From contig CP091730.1 in assembly GCA_022009915.1 (NCBI GenBank), forward strand, positions 310,001 through 374,000: a stretch of 64,000 nucleotides of DNA. The letters are read 5' to 3'. Shown here one piece after another: positions 38,802 through 51,654 of this stretch (its first letter is position 1; the number at the start of each line of letters is the position of its first letter). The notes under the pieces were generated by a model, which was not told the origin of the DNA, made no database searches, and was given only the letters and a program-made list of their open reading frames with translations. A program made the position numbers and the translations under genes. The stretch is from Alistipes putredinis. Lineage in GTDB: Bacteria > Bacteroidota > Bacteroidia > Bacteroidales > Rikenellaceae.

Positions 38802-40182
38802 ATGCACAAGCAACCGCCAATAGTAATACCCGAAAGCATCAATATCCCGAGACCAGAAATCGTCACGGCGGCCAACGGCATGAAAATCCATGCCTTCAAG
38901 AACCGCAATCAGAAAGTGGCGCGTCTGAGTTTCGTGCTCCGCGCCGGCTCGTCGTACCAAAGCGTGCCGTTTTCCGCCTCGGCCACGCTCAACATGCTCA
39001 GCGAAGGCAGCAGCAGGATGACCGCGCAACAGATTGCCGAAAAGCTCGACTACTTCGGCTCGTACTTCGAAGTCTCGGCCGACAGGGATTATGCGGTCGT
39101 CACGTTCTGCTGTTTGGAAAAATTCTTCGACGATACTCTCGAACTGGCCCGCCAAATCATGCTCGACCCGATTTTTCCCGAAGAGGAGCTGCGAACCTAC
39201 TGCGACAAACGCAGGCAGGAGCTCGCAATCGAACGCAGCAAGGCAGGCACCAAAGCCCGCGAACTGTTCGCCCGGACACTTTTCGGCGCCGCACACCCAT
39301 ACGGCATATCGTCCGACGAGACGTTGTACGATGCTCTGAGTCGAGAACATCTGGCGGAATTCTACTCGAAACACTACACGGCAGACTCCTGCTTCGCGGC
39401 ATGCAGCATAGCCGACGATGCGCAACTGGAAAGCATCGTGCGCCTTGCAGAGGATTTTTCCGACCTTAAAAAGTCCCGACCGCAGGGTCTTTCCTACGCC
39501 TGAAAGTTTGCCCTACGGATTCGCCCTGCAACCCGACGCCGTCCAATCCGCAATCCGCATAGGCCGCAGGCTTTTCCCGCGTTCGCACCCCGATTTCATC
39601 GGAATGCAGGTGGCCGCCACTGCCTTAGGCGGATACTTCGGATCAAGACTGGTCCAGAACCTGCGCGAAAGACACGGCTACACCTACGGCGTATTCGCCT
39701 CGATGGTCAATTTCGAGAAAGAGGGATATTTCGCCATCGCGACGCAGGTCGGCAGTGCAGTTACGGCAAAGGCCATCGAACAGATATTTCTCGAAATAAG
39801 ACGCCTCGCGACATGCCCCGTGGAAGGACAGGAGCTCGAATGCGTGAAAAACATGATGTTCGGCGAAATCATGCGCATTCTCGACGGGCCGTTCGGCATC
39901 GTGGATGCGGCGATAGAAAACGTACAGAACGACACCGGCATGGAGCATCTCGACCGAACCGTCGAACGCATACGCCGAATCGCCCCGCAGGAGGTTTCGG
40001 AATTGGTCTCGAAATACATGGCACCGGAATCCATGACCGTCGCAATCGCAGGTGACGAGGCCTCGGACATCGGAGCGGAGTTTATCCGCAAAGGCTGTAA
40101 GCACTTATTCGGCCGCATGGCGCCGTTAGCCGTTTACGCCGCCTTCATTCACAAATGCGTGTGCCCGTCTTTTCCATACTAA
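38802..40182 (+). CDS. M16-family partner peptidase subunit (no HxxEH)
   Basis: The N-terminal half (NGMKIHAFKNRNQKVARLSFVLRAGSSYQ) has the M16 fold but no HxxEH: the position reads FSASATLNML. The second half has the RxxY-type substrate signature GSRLVQNLRERHGYTYG. The frame breaks near 39485 (apparently one base short). About 460 residues as written. The tail after EFIRKGCKHLFGRM looks unusual and may be out of frame. With the preceding gene it should form a heterodimer that degrades short peptides. Confidence 0.85.
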
Positions 40183-40508
40183 ACCACGCAAATGTCTGAC
40201 GTATGCCATGAAATACGGCCCGAAGGACGGTTATTCACAAAATATAATTCGCCGCGTAAAGACGAATCCGCGGCAATGATTGAAAAGGTGCAGATTATAG
40301 CTGACGAAATGCAGCCGCACAGCCGTCCGGCACGAATCATCTCGATGAAAGACGTTGCAATTACGATTCTGTCCGAATGATGCGCGGCAGGACTCGAAAT
40401 ACCGGAATACGAGCTGCCCGACAATACATTCTTATATCCGTGAAACGGCCAAACAGGACAGATGAGTACACGGTAGCCGAAAATAAAAAAGTATAATCTG
40501 CAAAACAA

Positions 40509-40544
40509 AAAAGAACACTTCCCCAAAAAGGGAAGTGTTCTTTT
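40509..40544. terminator. Strong bidirectional terminator
   Basis: Perfect 15-bp stem AAAAGAACACTTCCC/GGGAAGTGTTCTTTT with a 6-base loop, between the convergent M16 pair and Sus locus. The rest of 40183-40570 contains only a 62-codon open frame (40192-40380) with no recognisable features. Confidence 0.85.
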
Positions 40545-40570
40545 CATTTAGAGAAATTCTCGCAATTACT

Positions 40571-41483
40571 CTACGGTTCTACCTGAGAGAGCAATACTTC
40601 CACAGAAGCACTACCCTTAACGGTACATGTATCATACAAAGGAGAGCTCCGCTAATAGGATAACCGACGACATTATAATCCACGATATACGTTGCATCGT
40701 TCACCAAAGTCTCTTCGGAGGTGAAGCAATACGAATCCACTTTGTGAGTAGTTTTCTGCTCACGAGGAGTTCCGGCATATTTGACGTTCACCGAATCGAG
40801 AGGCAGCGACATTTCACTACCGCTCGTAATCTCGCGACCGTTGAGCTCTTTCAGAGAATAACCGACAATGCCGGCCCATTTCGACCAAGTATTAGTAAGA
40901 TTGCTTATCTTGAACGTAACGTTTCCTTTATCCGAAGTCGGCTTGATTAAAGTCTCGCTTACATTCTGGTTCTTATCCTTGATGAATACCACACGTCCCT
41001 CGCTGGGCTGAACGCCGTCCCAAGTGTCGTAAGTTCCCTCGCCATAAGTAACGACATAACCGTCGGAGCCTTCGGCCGTCTTACGAGTCATTGGCGTTAC
41101 CATGGTCGATACCGTAATACTCTTGTTAGAATCGATATCGAGCGTATATACGTTGAACGTATATGCGGCATCGTGTACCAAACCGTCGATGACAGTCGAG
41201 TCGAGAGTGATACGACCGTTTACGAATACGTCGTCATACAGTTTTTGGTAAACAGTGTCCTCGTATGCGTAATACTCGATCAAAATGCTTTTTGACTTGT
41301 AATCCACCGGATTGTTCCATGCCAGATATACTTTTTCGATACCTGCATAACCGCGAAGGTTTGAAACCTTACCCGAATAGATAGTCTCATTACGGTACTT
41401 GTCATGGATATCGTTCATTCGTCCGCAAGAGGCGATGGAGACGATAAGTCCAAACACACCAAATAATATCAAATATTTTTCAT
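40571..41483 (-). CDS. DUF4998-type surface lipoprotein of the Sus locus
   Basis: ATG 41483; with six Ts at 41476-41480 instead of five it reads MKKYLILFGVFG, giving a lipoprotein signal ending at Cys in SIASCGRMND. The mature part has fibronectin-like strands (VSNLRGYAGIEKVYLAWNNP, the DUF4998 opening) and a C-terminal domain. Near the end a one-base break at about 40650 hides the true tail GSSPLYDTCTVKGSASVEV, ending at 40571. About 303 residues. Last gene of the SusC-SusD-SusE-like series; likely a surface ligand-binding accessory. Confidence 0.78.
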
Positions 41484-41506
41484 AGTTCTAAATTCGTTTA
41501 ACGGTT

Positions 41507-42970
41507 TTATTCACCTACATTTCTACCGTACAAAGCAATCTCGGACATGGTTCCCTGATAAGGGCTGCCAGCAACGGCCTCCTCATCCTCGGCATTGAAA
41601 CCGAATCCGGCAATACCTTTGAATCTCAGATAACGCAGCGGTTTGGAGAAAGTAGGATCTTCGCTGTCGAAAATCGTGAAAGAATGTCCAGCCTCAGCTT
41701 CGGCAGCCTGCAAATCGGTAGAGCTCGGCGTATTGATAGTATAGGTGCCTATCTTGAACCATCCGGTCAAACGGTTGCTGCCGGCGGCTCCCGCCTCATG
41801 GCTGTCGCCGGCCCTTTCGGGACGGCCCCACAATTCGAAAGTTTTGGTATTGGAACCTGCATAAGGTTGCATGCCGCCGCTTAGGCTATGCTGCCATACG
41901 GTTACTCTCGAAAGCTCTACGGTTCTACCCAGGTCTATGAAGTAACTGTACGGATAAGCCCAGTAACCGGTGATTCTCGTAGTTCCAGTCTCTGTCATAA
42001 TACCCTGAGTGGTAGGGCCGGTGCTGAAATAACTTACATTATTCATACCGTCGGTTTCAGTCACACCATCCCAGAAATACTCGATTTTTAGCGTTGGTAT
42101 ATGACTCGGATGCATTTTTCATCGAATCCTTGGTATATGTACCCCTGTAATCGACCATAGGCTGTAAAGCATCTATATCCCAATATTCACCGTAGAGTTT
42201 TGCGTTGTCGAGGAAAGTCCACTGATACTCGTCTGTATCGTTGGAACCCGTTACCAGATATTCGTCGGTAAGAGGGTGCATCGGATCGAAAATCTCCGTC
42301 GTATCGGAATAGTTGTTATACCTATCTTTCGTGTATGTGGCAACGTAGAAGTCCTGCTCTGCAAGATTGTTTATCGTGATATGAATAAGCGAATCGCGCG
42401 AAGAAGTTACTCGGGTGACTTTGTTCTTATAGTCGGGATCCGATGCCAGTATGACACATACGTCCACATTATCCATAAGAGTATTCACACCGTTCACAAT
42501 CAGCGACGAGAACGAGTTTTTAACAGACAATGTCTTGCTTACCAGCGAGATATTGGGTTCCAAAGGATTTACCACTATCGGTGTAGGTTCCGACTTTGCG
42601 CCGCCACGGCTGACCGCTCTGAGCTCCACTTCGTATTCGTACTCTCCGAAAGCGTTCTGGCGTTTTCCCAATCCGTTGATGAACAGAGTATCCGAGTACG
42701 CACTCATGGTCTTGGTGATATATTCGCCATGATCAACCTTGTAGCGCGCTTCGACATAGAGGAAGTTGGGATCCTGCGGCAACTCGCTGAATACTATAAA
42801 CGCTCCGCCGTGAGTACCCTGAACCAACTTGACCCAGCTCTCATCGATTCTTTTCGGGAGCCTTTGTCCTTATCATTAACCAGACGTCCTTCCTTGTCAT
42901 CGCAGCCGACAAAAACCGACAGCCATAACAGCAAGAGTGGTTAAGATATACAAAAATTTATTTTTTTCAT
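41507..42970 (-). CDS. SusE/F-like surface lipoprotein (DUF4959-DUF5126-DUF5000 type)
   Basis: ATG 42970 leads, after several one-base breaks (42860-42945), to a signal peptide with the lipobox in FVGCDDKEG and then SWVKLVQGTHGGAFIVF, the DUF4959 start. Middle strands follow (VVNPLEPNIS, VDVCVILASD), then a C-terminal F5/8-type C lectin-like region (KIEYFWDGVTETDG; TTRITGYWAYPYSYFIDLGRTVELSRVTVWQ). The last break is T5 42085-42089. About 485 residues. It should bind a glycan or glycoprotein at the cell surface next to SusD. Confidence 0.82.
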
Positions 42971-43005
42971 AGATGTTATAAACTTTTTATCAGGTTAATA
43001 AAATT

Positions 43006-45031
43006 CTACCACCATGGGTTCTGAACCAAGTTGGGGTTCTTGTTCAACTCGGCTACCGAAATCGGCCACAAGTAGTTCTTATTAGACCACTGAGTGGTAT
43101 AGTAAGTAGTGATTCTATAAAACTCGGGAGCTCGGGAGCCGTTATAGTTCCAACCTTGGAAAGGTTTGGTGAAATACTTGTCGGCTTCCATCCAACGAAC
43201 AACGCCGAAATAACGGGCACCCTCGAAGCAAAGTTCTACGCTGCGCTCCTTCTTAATAATCTCCATAAGTCCTTCCTTGGTCGAAGGTTTGCCAGGATCG
43301 GTAGAGAAGTTCTGCCACGATTCCTCCACGCCTTTCAGACCGGCACGTGCACGCACCTTGTCCACGCAATCTCTGGCTGTTTGGAGATCTTCGCCGAGCA
43401 TACAGTAAGCCTCTGCTTTCATCAGGTACAAATCGGCCATACGGATTATCGGCAGAGCATAGGTAACCACGCTCGAAAGAAGTTTGTTCTTCGAGGAGGG
43501 GTGTACGAATTTCTTGATACCTATACCGGAAGCGATATAGTCGTGTGCCGTGGTACCGCCTACTCTTCCTCCGGCCCAACCTCCATTACGGAAATCGACG
43601 TTGGGTATCAGTTTGTCGTAGTCGCGGTACTGTCCCCTGTCTACCAGAAGCCATGCATAATAACGCGGTTCGCGGTCCAGATGCAGTTTCACGGTTGTTT
43701 CGCCAACAGTCATATAGCTTCTGTAATACGGATCGTCAGGAACAGTCACCAGCGATGTACGACGTGCGTAATCGAAAGTCTTGTCTTCGTCGATGGGCAC
43801 ACCGTTCTTGGTATAGAAAGCCTCTTCCATGGCATACGAAGCACCGGTATATCCGAACGCAAAGCCCGAATCCTGGTTTCCATCGTCGTTGTAGTAGTTG
43901 CCGGCAGCATCCGTCATCGTGAAAGTACGTACCTGGGTAGCAGTCTGCATCGTGTAGCTTGCAGAAGCCTGATTTGTGGAACCCAATACCCATACCACCT
44001 CTTTATTGTTAGTAACGTCCGGCTCCACTATCATGTATCTCAGATTATAGCAGTACTGGATGATTTCGCTACCGCCCTCTTCCGGAGACTTGAAGTTGTT
44101 TCTATCCCAATCGGGAGCAGTACCTGTAAATTCATACAGGCCCAAACCTGCTTCTTCGGCAGAATTGACGGCCGCATCTATGGCATCGCGGGCGTCTTCC
44201 CAACGTTTTTTCCAAACGCCGTCTGCTCCACCTTCATAATGAGCGGCATCAATCATAAGTCTGCCACGAGAATCCTTGAAATTCTCGTACAGATTGTTGC
44301 CGTTGAACAGCCTTGCTGGCTCTGGAGCAGATATGCCTGAGCCTTTTCAGTGCACGTGTAACCACTTTGTCGATAAGAGTATTCTCAGTTCTGGACTGAC
44401 GGCGGTTGTTAGTAAAATCGTTCATTGCAAGAGCCCTGTCATACTCGCCGATTACGAACTTGAAGCAATCTTCCAAAGGAGTACGGAAAGAACGAATCTG
44501 TTCCGGAGTGGACGACAAGTCCAAAGAACTTTCATAAATGAGCACCGGACCGTAGCAACGCATGAGCAGATAGTGGTAATAGGCCCTGAGAACTATCACC
44601 TGAGCAGTCCAGTCGTTCACCATGCTCTGAGGAACGCCGGTAACGTTGCTGATGTTTTCAAGGAAAACGTTGCAGTAACGAATACCCTCATAGAGATTCT
44701 GAGCGCCATTACCGCCTTCCCAATAGTTCAATACGGGAGAGGCTGCGTTCTGGAATCCACGCGTAAGCGTATGTCCTCTGGTATAGGCGCCGGTAAGGAA
44801 ACCGGATATTTCGGGAAAGCCGTACTCGTCTCCCGCCGTAAGGGTGGTGCTGTGCACGCTGTTTAGAGTCGGCATGTAGGAATAACATGCACCCAATGCA
44901 GCACGCACACCCGCCTGATTGGAAAACTGAGTCTCAATCTCCACGACGCCGTCAGGTACCACATCCAGATAGTTACATCCGGAAAGTACGAAAGCGGCGG
45001 TCGCCATCAATATCAATTTTATTTTTTTCAT
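43006..45031 (-). CDS. SusD/RagB-family outer-membrane lipoprotein
   Basis: Lipoprotein signal with Cys in VLSGCNYLDVVP. TPR-like helical core with NVFLENI, QVIVLRAYYHYLLMRCYGPV and, after breaks near 44275-44345, RLFNGNNLYENFKDSRG. Typical C-terminus: KAEAYCMLGEDLQTARDCVDKVRARAGL, IIKKERSVELCFEGARYFGVVRW and YLWPISVAELNKNPNLVQNPWW. About 670 residues. It caps the SusC barrel and captures the ligand. It is encoded just after susC, the usual order. Confidence 0.95.
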
Positions 45032-45051
45032 AATTCTCTGTTCTTTTTAGA

Positions 45052-48000
45052 TTAGAATGTAATGTTTACACTCTATACTATATACTCTTTGCAGAGGATA
45101 TCCGAGACCGTTGTCTGCCATCTCCGGATCCCAAATCTTGAATTGCGAGAAGCAAAAGCAGGTTGGTGCCCGAGAAGTATACGCGGAATCCTTTCAAAGG
45201 AGTCTTCTTCAAAGTCTTTTCGGAGAGAGAGTATCCGAATTCGAGAGATTTCAGACGCAGGAAACGTCCGTTGCGCAACCACCAAGTAGAATACTGCTCT
45301 ACGTTGTTGGAGCTACCGTCGGCCGAAAGACGCGGCCAGAAAGCATTCGATTTCGGGTCGTCAGGACTCCAATGGCTGTCTGCGATATATTGCAGAACGT
45401 TGCGTGCTCCTACAAGAGGAACGATATTGTTCGGGTTGATGAAGAACGACGAACGATCCTGTCCCTGGAAGAAGAACGAAAGGTCGAACCATTTGTAACC
45501 CATCGAAAGACCGAAACCGTAGTTGATTTCAGGCGTTGTGGGATAACCCAGAGCCACCTTATCATTAGAGTCTACAACACCGTCTCCACTGATATCCTTA
45601 TACTTGATATCACCTGGTTTGAGCACTGCATCGGTACCGACATTCTGCTGAGGAGCATTGTCTATATCGGCTTGGTCGATGAACAGACGCTCGGCGATAT
45701 ATCCCCACTGCTGCTTCACCGGATGACCCACCTTGCTCAGGTATTTCAGATTGTCCTTATAAGGAGCCTCGTCCTGCTCGACAACTTCGCTGTGAGAATA
45801 AGTGTAGTTGAAACGGCCTGTGATGTAGGCGTCTCTTCCGATTGCGAAATTGAGGTCCAACGAAGCATCGATACCGTGCGCCTTAGCCTGACCGACGTTA
45901 CCGTAGAGGTCCTTTCCTGCAAGACCGGTCGAAGAAGGCATCGACTGGCGGAGCTGATAGATACCGGTACGTTTCTCGGTAAAGTACTCGACCATGATAT
46001 CGGCTGCATTGAACAGGCTCATGTCGATACCGATATTCTGTTTGGTAGCGATTTCCCACGTAATGAGCGGGTTCGCCATACGAATAATATCGAAATAACC
46101 GAGCGAAGAGGAGAACAGCGAGTTGGCATAGTAACCTCCGCTCGTGTGAGATTCGATCTGGGAGAGGAATTTGAAACGATCGACATCGTCTCCGATATTA
46201 TCGTTACCTACTCGTCCCCAAGAATAACGCAATTTCATCTTATTGACCACTTTCGATATCGGTTTCCAGAACGGCTCGTTCGATATCATGTAACCCACGC
46301 CGACTGCGGGGAACAGACCCCAGCGGTGATCGGCGTTGAATTTTTCCGATCCGTTGTAGGTCAAGGATGCTTCAAGCATGTAACGGCCCTTGAACGCATA
46401 GTTCACACGACCGCGGATACCCTGATTTCGCGAAGGCAGAGACTCCTGAATTGTTCTTGTAGTGGAGCTGCCCGATTTTTTCTTCTCTTCCTGAGTGTAG
46501 ATGAGCACGGCTCCCACCTCGTGAGCGTCGTTGAAAGTGCGATTGTAGCTTGCACCTGCCTCGAAATAGAGGAACGAGTTGGTCAAACGCGTTGTCGAAG
46601 CGTCACCGAGGTTGGTATTACCTTCCACCACGTTCAACAGATTGTAAGTATTGCTGAACTCGTCGTAACTCTGCATCGTATAGTAATACGGAGTGTACGA
46701 ACGGCGGCTCTCATAGGACGAATAGTTCTTGATAGACACCTTCGCATTCAGCGCCAGACCTTCGGTAACGAACGGAAGCTGCTGGTTGAGTTTGAACTGG
46801 GACACGATAGTGTTCTGGAAACCATCCTTATAACCTTTCACCATTTCGGCATACGGGTTGGTCATCGTTCCTGCACCATCTTTACCGAACAGGGTATGAC
46901 CGGCGAGTTTGAGTTCATCGGCCTGCGTACCGGTCAGATACTGCGTCGAATAATATTTCGGGAACTCTACTGGGTTACCTGCCATTACGTTGTTGAATAC
47001 TACGGTAGCATCCGATTGATTCGTATCAACGTCGCCTTCGAGGTCGGTACGAGTCGAGTTATTGGGGCCCTGATAGTTCTTGAAAGTCGATGTCATGTTC
47101 ACCTCCAACTGGGTGGTCTTGGTGATATTGACATTGACCTTGGCCATGATATTGAAACGGTCTACGTTGATGTTGTTCTTGAAGTTGTTCAGACGGTTGT
47201 TTTTCAACACACCCTTATCGTTGGTATAACCGCCGGATACATAATATTTTACGACCTTACCACCACCGCTGACGTTTACCGAATAGTACTGGTTGTAGGA
47301 GAATTTGTCGAACATCTCGTCGTACCAGTTCACGTTAGGATAGGCGTAGTCGTTGAGTCCGAGCTGCGTATTGAGGATTTTCTGAGACGAATAGCGCGGC
47401 GTCGAATTCGGGTTGTCGTTGTACATAGCCTCGTTGTACATGTTCATGTAGGTGATACCGTCTACCGTTTTGGGAAGTTTGGTAGGGGTCGAAAAACGAG
47501 ACTCGTGACGGAACGACACCTTGGCGCTACCTTCGAAACCCTGCTTGGTGGTTACGGTGATTACACCGTTGGCACCCTTCGATCCGTACAGTGCGGCAGC
47601 CGTCGCGTCTTTCAGAATGGCGAACTGCTCGATGTTGTCGGGGTCGATTGCCGCAAGGTCGTCGGAGTCGATTTCGAATCCGTCCAACAGAATCAGCGGC
47701 GACTGCGAATAACCGAAAGAGGTTACGCCTCGCACGAAGAACTCGGCGTTGTCGGCGCCAGGCTCACCGCTTCTCTGGTAGGAGATAAGACCCGAAGCAC
47801 GACCGGCAAGAGCCGTGGTAAGGTTACTCGAAGGTACCCTCAGTTCCTTTGCGGACACTGTCTCGATTGCGGCAACGACGGACTCTTTCTTCTGAGTACC
47901 GAAAGCGACCACCTGCACGTCTTCGAGAGCAGTGGCGCTGGAAATCATCTTGATTACGATTTCGGATTTGCCGCCGACCTCGACAATCTGGTCTTCCATA

Positions 48001-48302
48001 CCGAGGTACGAAACCCTAAGTTTGTCGTTATCAGCAACTGCCACTTCGAACGAACCGGTTGCATCGGTGATGGCACCTTTCGTCGATACCAGCGCCACGA
48101 CCTGTGCACCGATAAGCGGCTCGCCCTGTTCGTCCAAGACTTTACCAGACACTTTCTTCTGTTGCTCCGCCATCTCTGTTTCGGAAGCGGGGTTCGCAAA
48201 CGCGCTTTCAACGGAAAGCAACGTGCAAAGACCTACGCAGCAGAAACAAAGAACCGCTTTGCGCAACATAGTAATGCTCAAATTGGTGTTAGTTTTGTTC
48301 AT
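45052..48302 (-). CDS. SusC/RagA-family TonB-dependent transporter
   Basis: About 1080 residues. A signal peptide (LCFCCVGLCTLLSVESAFA) is followed by a carboxypeptidase-like domain (VSGKVLDEQGEPLIGAQVV), plug (ELRVPSSNLTTALAGRASGLISYQRSGEPG; ILLDGFEIDSDDLAAIDPDNIEQFAILKDATAAALYGSKGANGVI) and 22-strand barrel. Indels after about 45190 garble the last 40 residues; repaired, they read IWDPEMADNGLGYPLQRVYS and end NITF at 45052. It imports the SusD-delivered ligand using TonB energy. The plug has the classical AALYGS(R/K)GANGVI box. Confidence 0.97.
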
Positions 48303-48662
48303 AGCGATTTTAGAATTAGTTATAAAAATTTATGTAAGTAATTTTTTTTGTGTTTCCAATCATATTTTTCGTCTTTCCGAATAGACGAACCGCGATATTG
48401 CACTACAATATCCGGCCACCCGAAGACACGTCGAGCAAGTCGATAATATACATTTCCCCAATATCGTCTACCTCCTTTTTTCAATATGTTATAAGCCTAA
48501 AACCTGTACGGTTTCCCTTTGCGAACGGCTTTCGTAGAGAGAGAAAACGCACATGTTTAATGTTCAAATTTAGAAAAATATATTTAAAACCTCCAAATTT
48601 TTCCAATCTGTTTCACGGTCCGGATTTCTCGAATCCGGTACGTTTTTCTACGGTTGCAAAAC

Positions 48663-48692
48663 GGTTCCGGCATAACACCTAATGCCGGAACC
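48663..48692 (-). terminator. Terminator of the M16 lipoprotein gene
   Basis: Perfect stem GGTTCCGGCAT (48663-48673)/ATGCCGGAACC (48682-48692), with TTTT following on the minus strand, 27 bases after the stop at 48719. The stretch 48303-48662 upstream of susC is A+T-rich leader without a gene. Confidence 0.7.
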
Positions 48693-48718
48693 TGTTTCGT
48701 CTCTGTTCCGCAGTCCGG

Positions 48719-51626
48719 CTAATATCCGAAAATCGTCTTCTGGGACACAATCTCCACCGGTCCGAGCGTGCGCAGGAATTCCATGTCCAAATCCTTCGCA
48801 TCGCCCAGAATGCAATAGGTATACGTTCTGTCTTTCACCCACTGCTGCTGAAACGCCTGCACGTCGTCGAGCGTAAGCGAGGGAACGGTCTCGTAGATAT
48901 TGCGGCGACGGTCGTAGTCTATGCCCAAATCCTCGGCGGTCAGATAGCTGTACAGAACGCTCGCCTTGGTAATGCGCTGAGTACGGATACCGGCCAAAAC
49001 CGACTCTTTGGCTATGTCGAACGCGGCCTCGCTGCGCGGCATGTCGTTTATAATGTCATCGAACGCCATGATTGCCGTCGGCATCTTGTCGTTCTGAGTG
49101 GCGATGAATGCACGGTAGTTGTACGTCCTGTCCTTTTTGTTGGGTGCGCTCATCACGGCCCATGCGCTGTATGCCAGTCCACGGGCTTCGCGCATCTCCT
49201 GAAAGACTATGGCGTTCATTCCGCCTCCGAAATAGGAGTTGTAAAGCGAACGGACAGCATCGGTCTGCGCATCGTACTTCTCGCCGCGGTTCGAATACTG
49301 CAAATAATAAATCTGCTTGGCATCGTACTGGGCCACGAGAACCTTGTTATCGGACGTCTGCTGCGCAGGGTATACGACTTTTTCGTCCACTGCGGCAAGC
49401 ACCTCGGGCACACGATGATTCTCGTTGAGTACGGAAAGCATCTGCTGCTCCGGCATCGGACCGTAATAGAGAACGCGGTGCTGCGTTCCCAGCAACGACT
49501 TGATTTTGTCGAGCAGCTGGGCCGAAGTGAGCGCCGAAAGCTGCTCGTCGCTCAGAACCGAAGCCTTCACGTAAGGTTCTCCGTATATGGCATAGGAAGT
49601 CAGACGGTTGAAATTGGCGTTCTGGTTGTGTTTCGAATCGGCTCTGCTTTTGCGGATGTCGGCTTTGAGGTTCTGCAATACCGCTTCGTCTGCTGCCGCT
49701 TCGGTCATGAGCTTCTCGGCAAGACGGATGGCCTTGTCCATATTTTCGCTCAAACCGCTTATGCTTATGCTCATGCGTTCGTCGCCGGCCGATATGGAGA
49801 ACGAACATGCGATGTTGTAGAACTCGCGGGCCAAATCCTCGGCGGACATGTCGGCCGTTCCCAAATAGTCCAGATAATCGGAAGCGATGTTGATAATCGG
49901 ATCGTTGTTCGTTCCGAACTCGTACAGATAGGTAAGAGTGAACAAATCGGTAGTCTCATTGCGCTTATAGAGAACCGGAATGTCACTTTCGGCTGTAAAA
50001 CGGCTCATGTCACGGTCGAAATCGAGGAACACGGGTTCTATGGGCTCCACCTCGGTGTCGGTGATTTCGGTAAGGAAGTCGCTCACGGCATCACGGTTGG
50101 TAACTATCGGGGTAATCTCCGGTTTGGCGATTTTCTGCACGTTGGGGTCTGTACCCTGACGTTTGTACACAATCGCATAGTTGTCGTCGCGCAGCTTCGC
50201 ATTGGCGAAATCCACCACGTCCTGTTTGGTAATCTCCGACAGACGGTCCAAGAGCGTAACCTGATTTTTCCAGTCTATTCCGTTCACGAAAGTATTCACA
50301 TACAGGTCGGCCCTGCCTTCGTTGGAATCCAGATACTGCATGACGCTCAACTTGTAGTTGTCCACTACGGCTTTGAGCAGTTGCTCGTCGAAGTCTCCGG
50401 CACGCAGCTTGGCCACTTCGGCGAGAAGCAAATCCCTTACCTCGTCCAAACTCTGACCCTGCTTCGGGTCGCCGCCCATCATCAGCATGCCGTAATCCGC
50501 AAGGCCCCAATCATAGGCATACGCGTTCAGGGCCTTCTGCTTCTGGTTTATGTCCAAATCTATCAGACCGGCCTTGCCGTTATACAGTATGCCGTTCACC
50601 AGAGTCATCATGTCGTTGTCACTGCTCGAAGCGCCGTCCAAACGCCATCCGAGACTCACGTATTCGGATTCCAGACCGTACACTTCGCGCACGACGGGCT
50701 GCGTGATTTCCGCCTCTTTCTCATATTCGAGCACGGGCAGCTCCGGATTCGGCTGCATGCCTCCGAAATATTTGTCTATCAGACGTATGGTCTTGTCCGG
50801 ATTCAAATCGCCGCTCATACATATCGCCATGTTATTGGGCACGTAGTATGTCTTGTGATAGTTCTTAACGTTGGTTATCGAGGGGTTTTTCAGGTGCTCC
50901 TGCGTTCCCAGCACGGTCTGCGTACCGTAAGGATGATTCGGGAACAGGGAGTTCAGCATGCTTTCAGTCACCTTGCGCGAATCCTTGGTGAGCGACATGT
51001 TCTTCTCCTCGTATATGGTTTCCAGTTCGGTGTGGAATCCGCGCACCACGCAGTTCTGGAATCGGTCGGCCTCGATTTTGAGCCAGTTCTCCACCTGATT
51101 GGCAGGAATGTCCTCCTCGTAAACCGTCTGGTCGTAGCTGGTATAGGCATTCGTTCCGTCCGCTCCGATAGCCGCCATGAGTTTGTCGTACTCATTGGGG
51201 ATGGCTATTTTGGAAGCCTCGTAGCTGATGCTGTCGATACGCGCGTAAATGGCTTTGCGGGCGTTCTCGTCCTCCGTATTCCTGTAAATCTCGAACAGGG
51301 CTTCGATGCTGTCGAGCATCGGCTTTTCGGCCTCGTAATCCTGCGTGCCGAATTTCTGGGTACCCTTGAACATGAGGTGTTCGAAATAGTGCGCCAGTCC
51401 CGTAGTCTGTGCGGGATCGTTCTTTCCGCCCACGCGGACGGCGATGTAAGTCTGAATGCGCGGGGTCTCCTTATTGACATTCAGATAGACTTTGAGTCCG
51501 TTGTCCAGCGTATAGATGCGCGTCTGCAACGGGTCGCCGGCCACACTCTCGTAAGAGTATTTCGAGCCGCACGAGGTGGCGAGAATCGCAAAAGAGGATA
51601 AACGCCAGAAAGTTCCTTGTTTTCAT
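48719..51626 (-). CDS. M16-family peptidase lipoprotein, two-repeat (pitrilysin-like)
   Basis: ATG 51626 opens a lipoprotein signal (FLAFILFAILATSCGSKY) once A4 51590-51593 is read as three. Mature protein of about 945 residues with two M16 halves. The first carries HYFEH in GLAHYFEHLMFKGTQ and the distal Glu in ETIYEEKN; the second (from about 520) has FGGGMNAIVFQEMREARGLAYSA. A cell-envelope zinc peptidase acting on peptides or small proteins. It lies about 420 bases upstream of susC in transcription order but has its own terminator. Confidence 0.93.
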
Positions 51627-51654
51627 AAAGTTCGGTATATAATGTTATTTATCT

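Noticed and set aside
40192..40380. 62-codon plus-strand frame after the M16 pair
   Set aside because: No ribosome site, no family features, and it lies in a stretch that may include the out-of-frame tail of the M16 subunit. Not excluded, only unsupported.
45111..48341. A 1076-codon open frame antisense to the susC-like gene
   Set aside because: It has no recognisable domains and lies wholly opposite a clear TonB-dependent transporter. Long antisense frames are expected opposite GC-rich coding sequence with biased third positions.
49415..51601. A 728-codon frame antisense to the M16 lipoprotein
   Set aside because: Shadow of the real gene, whose zinc motif and signal peptide are clear on the other strand.
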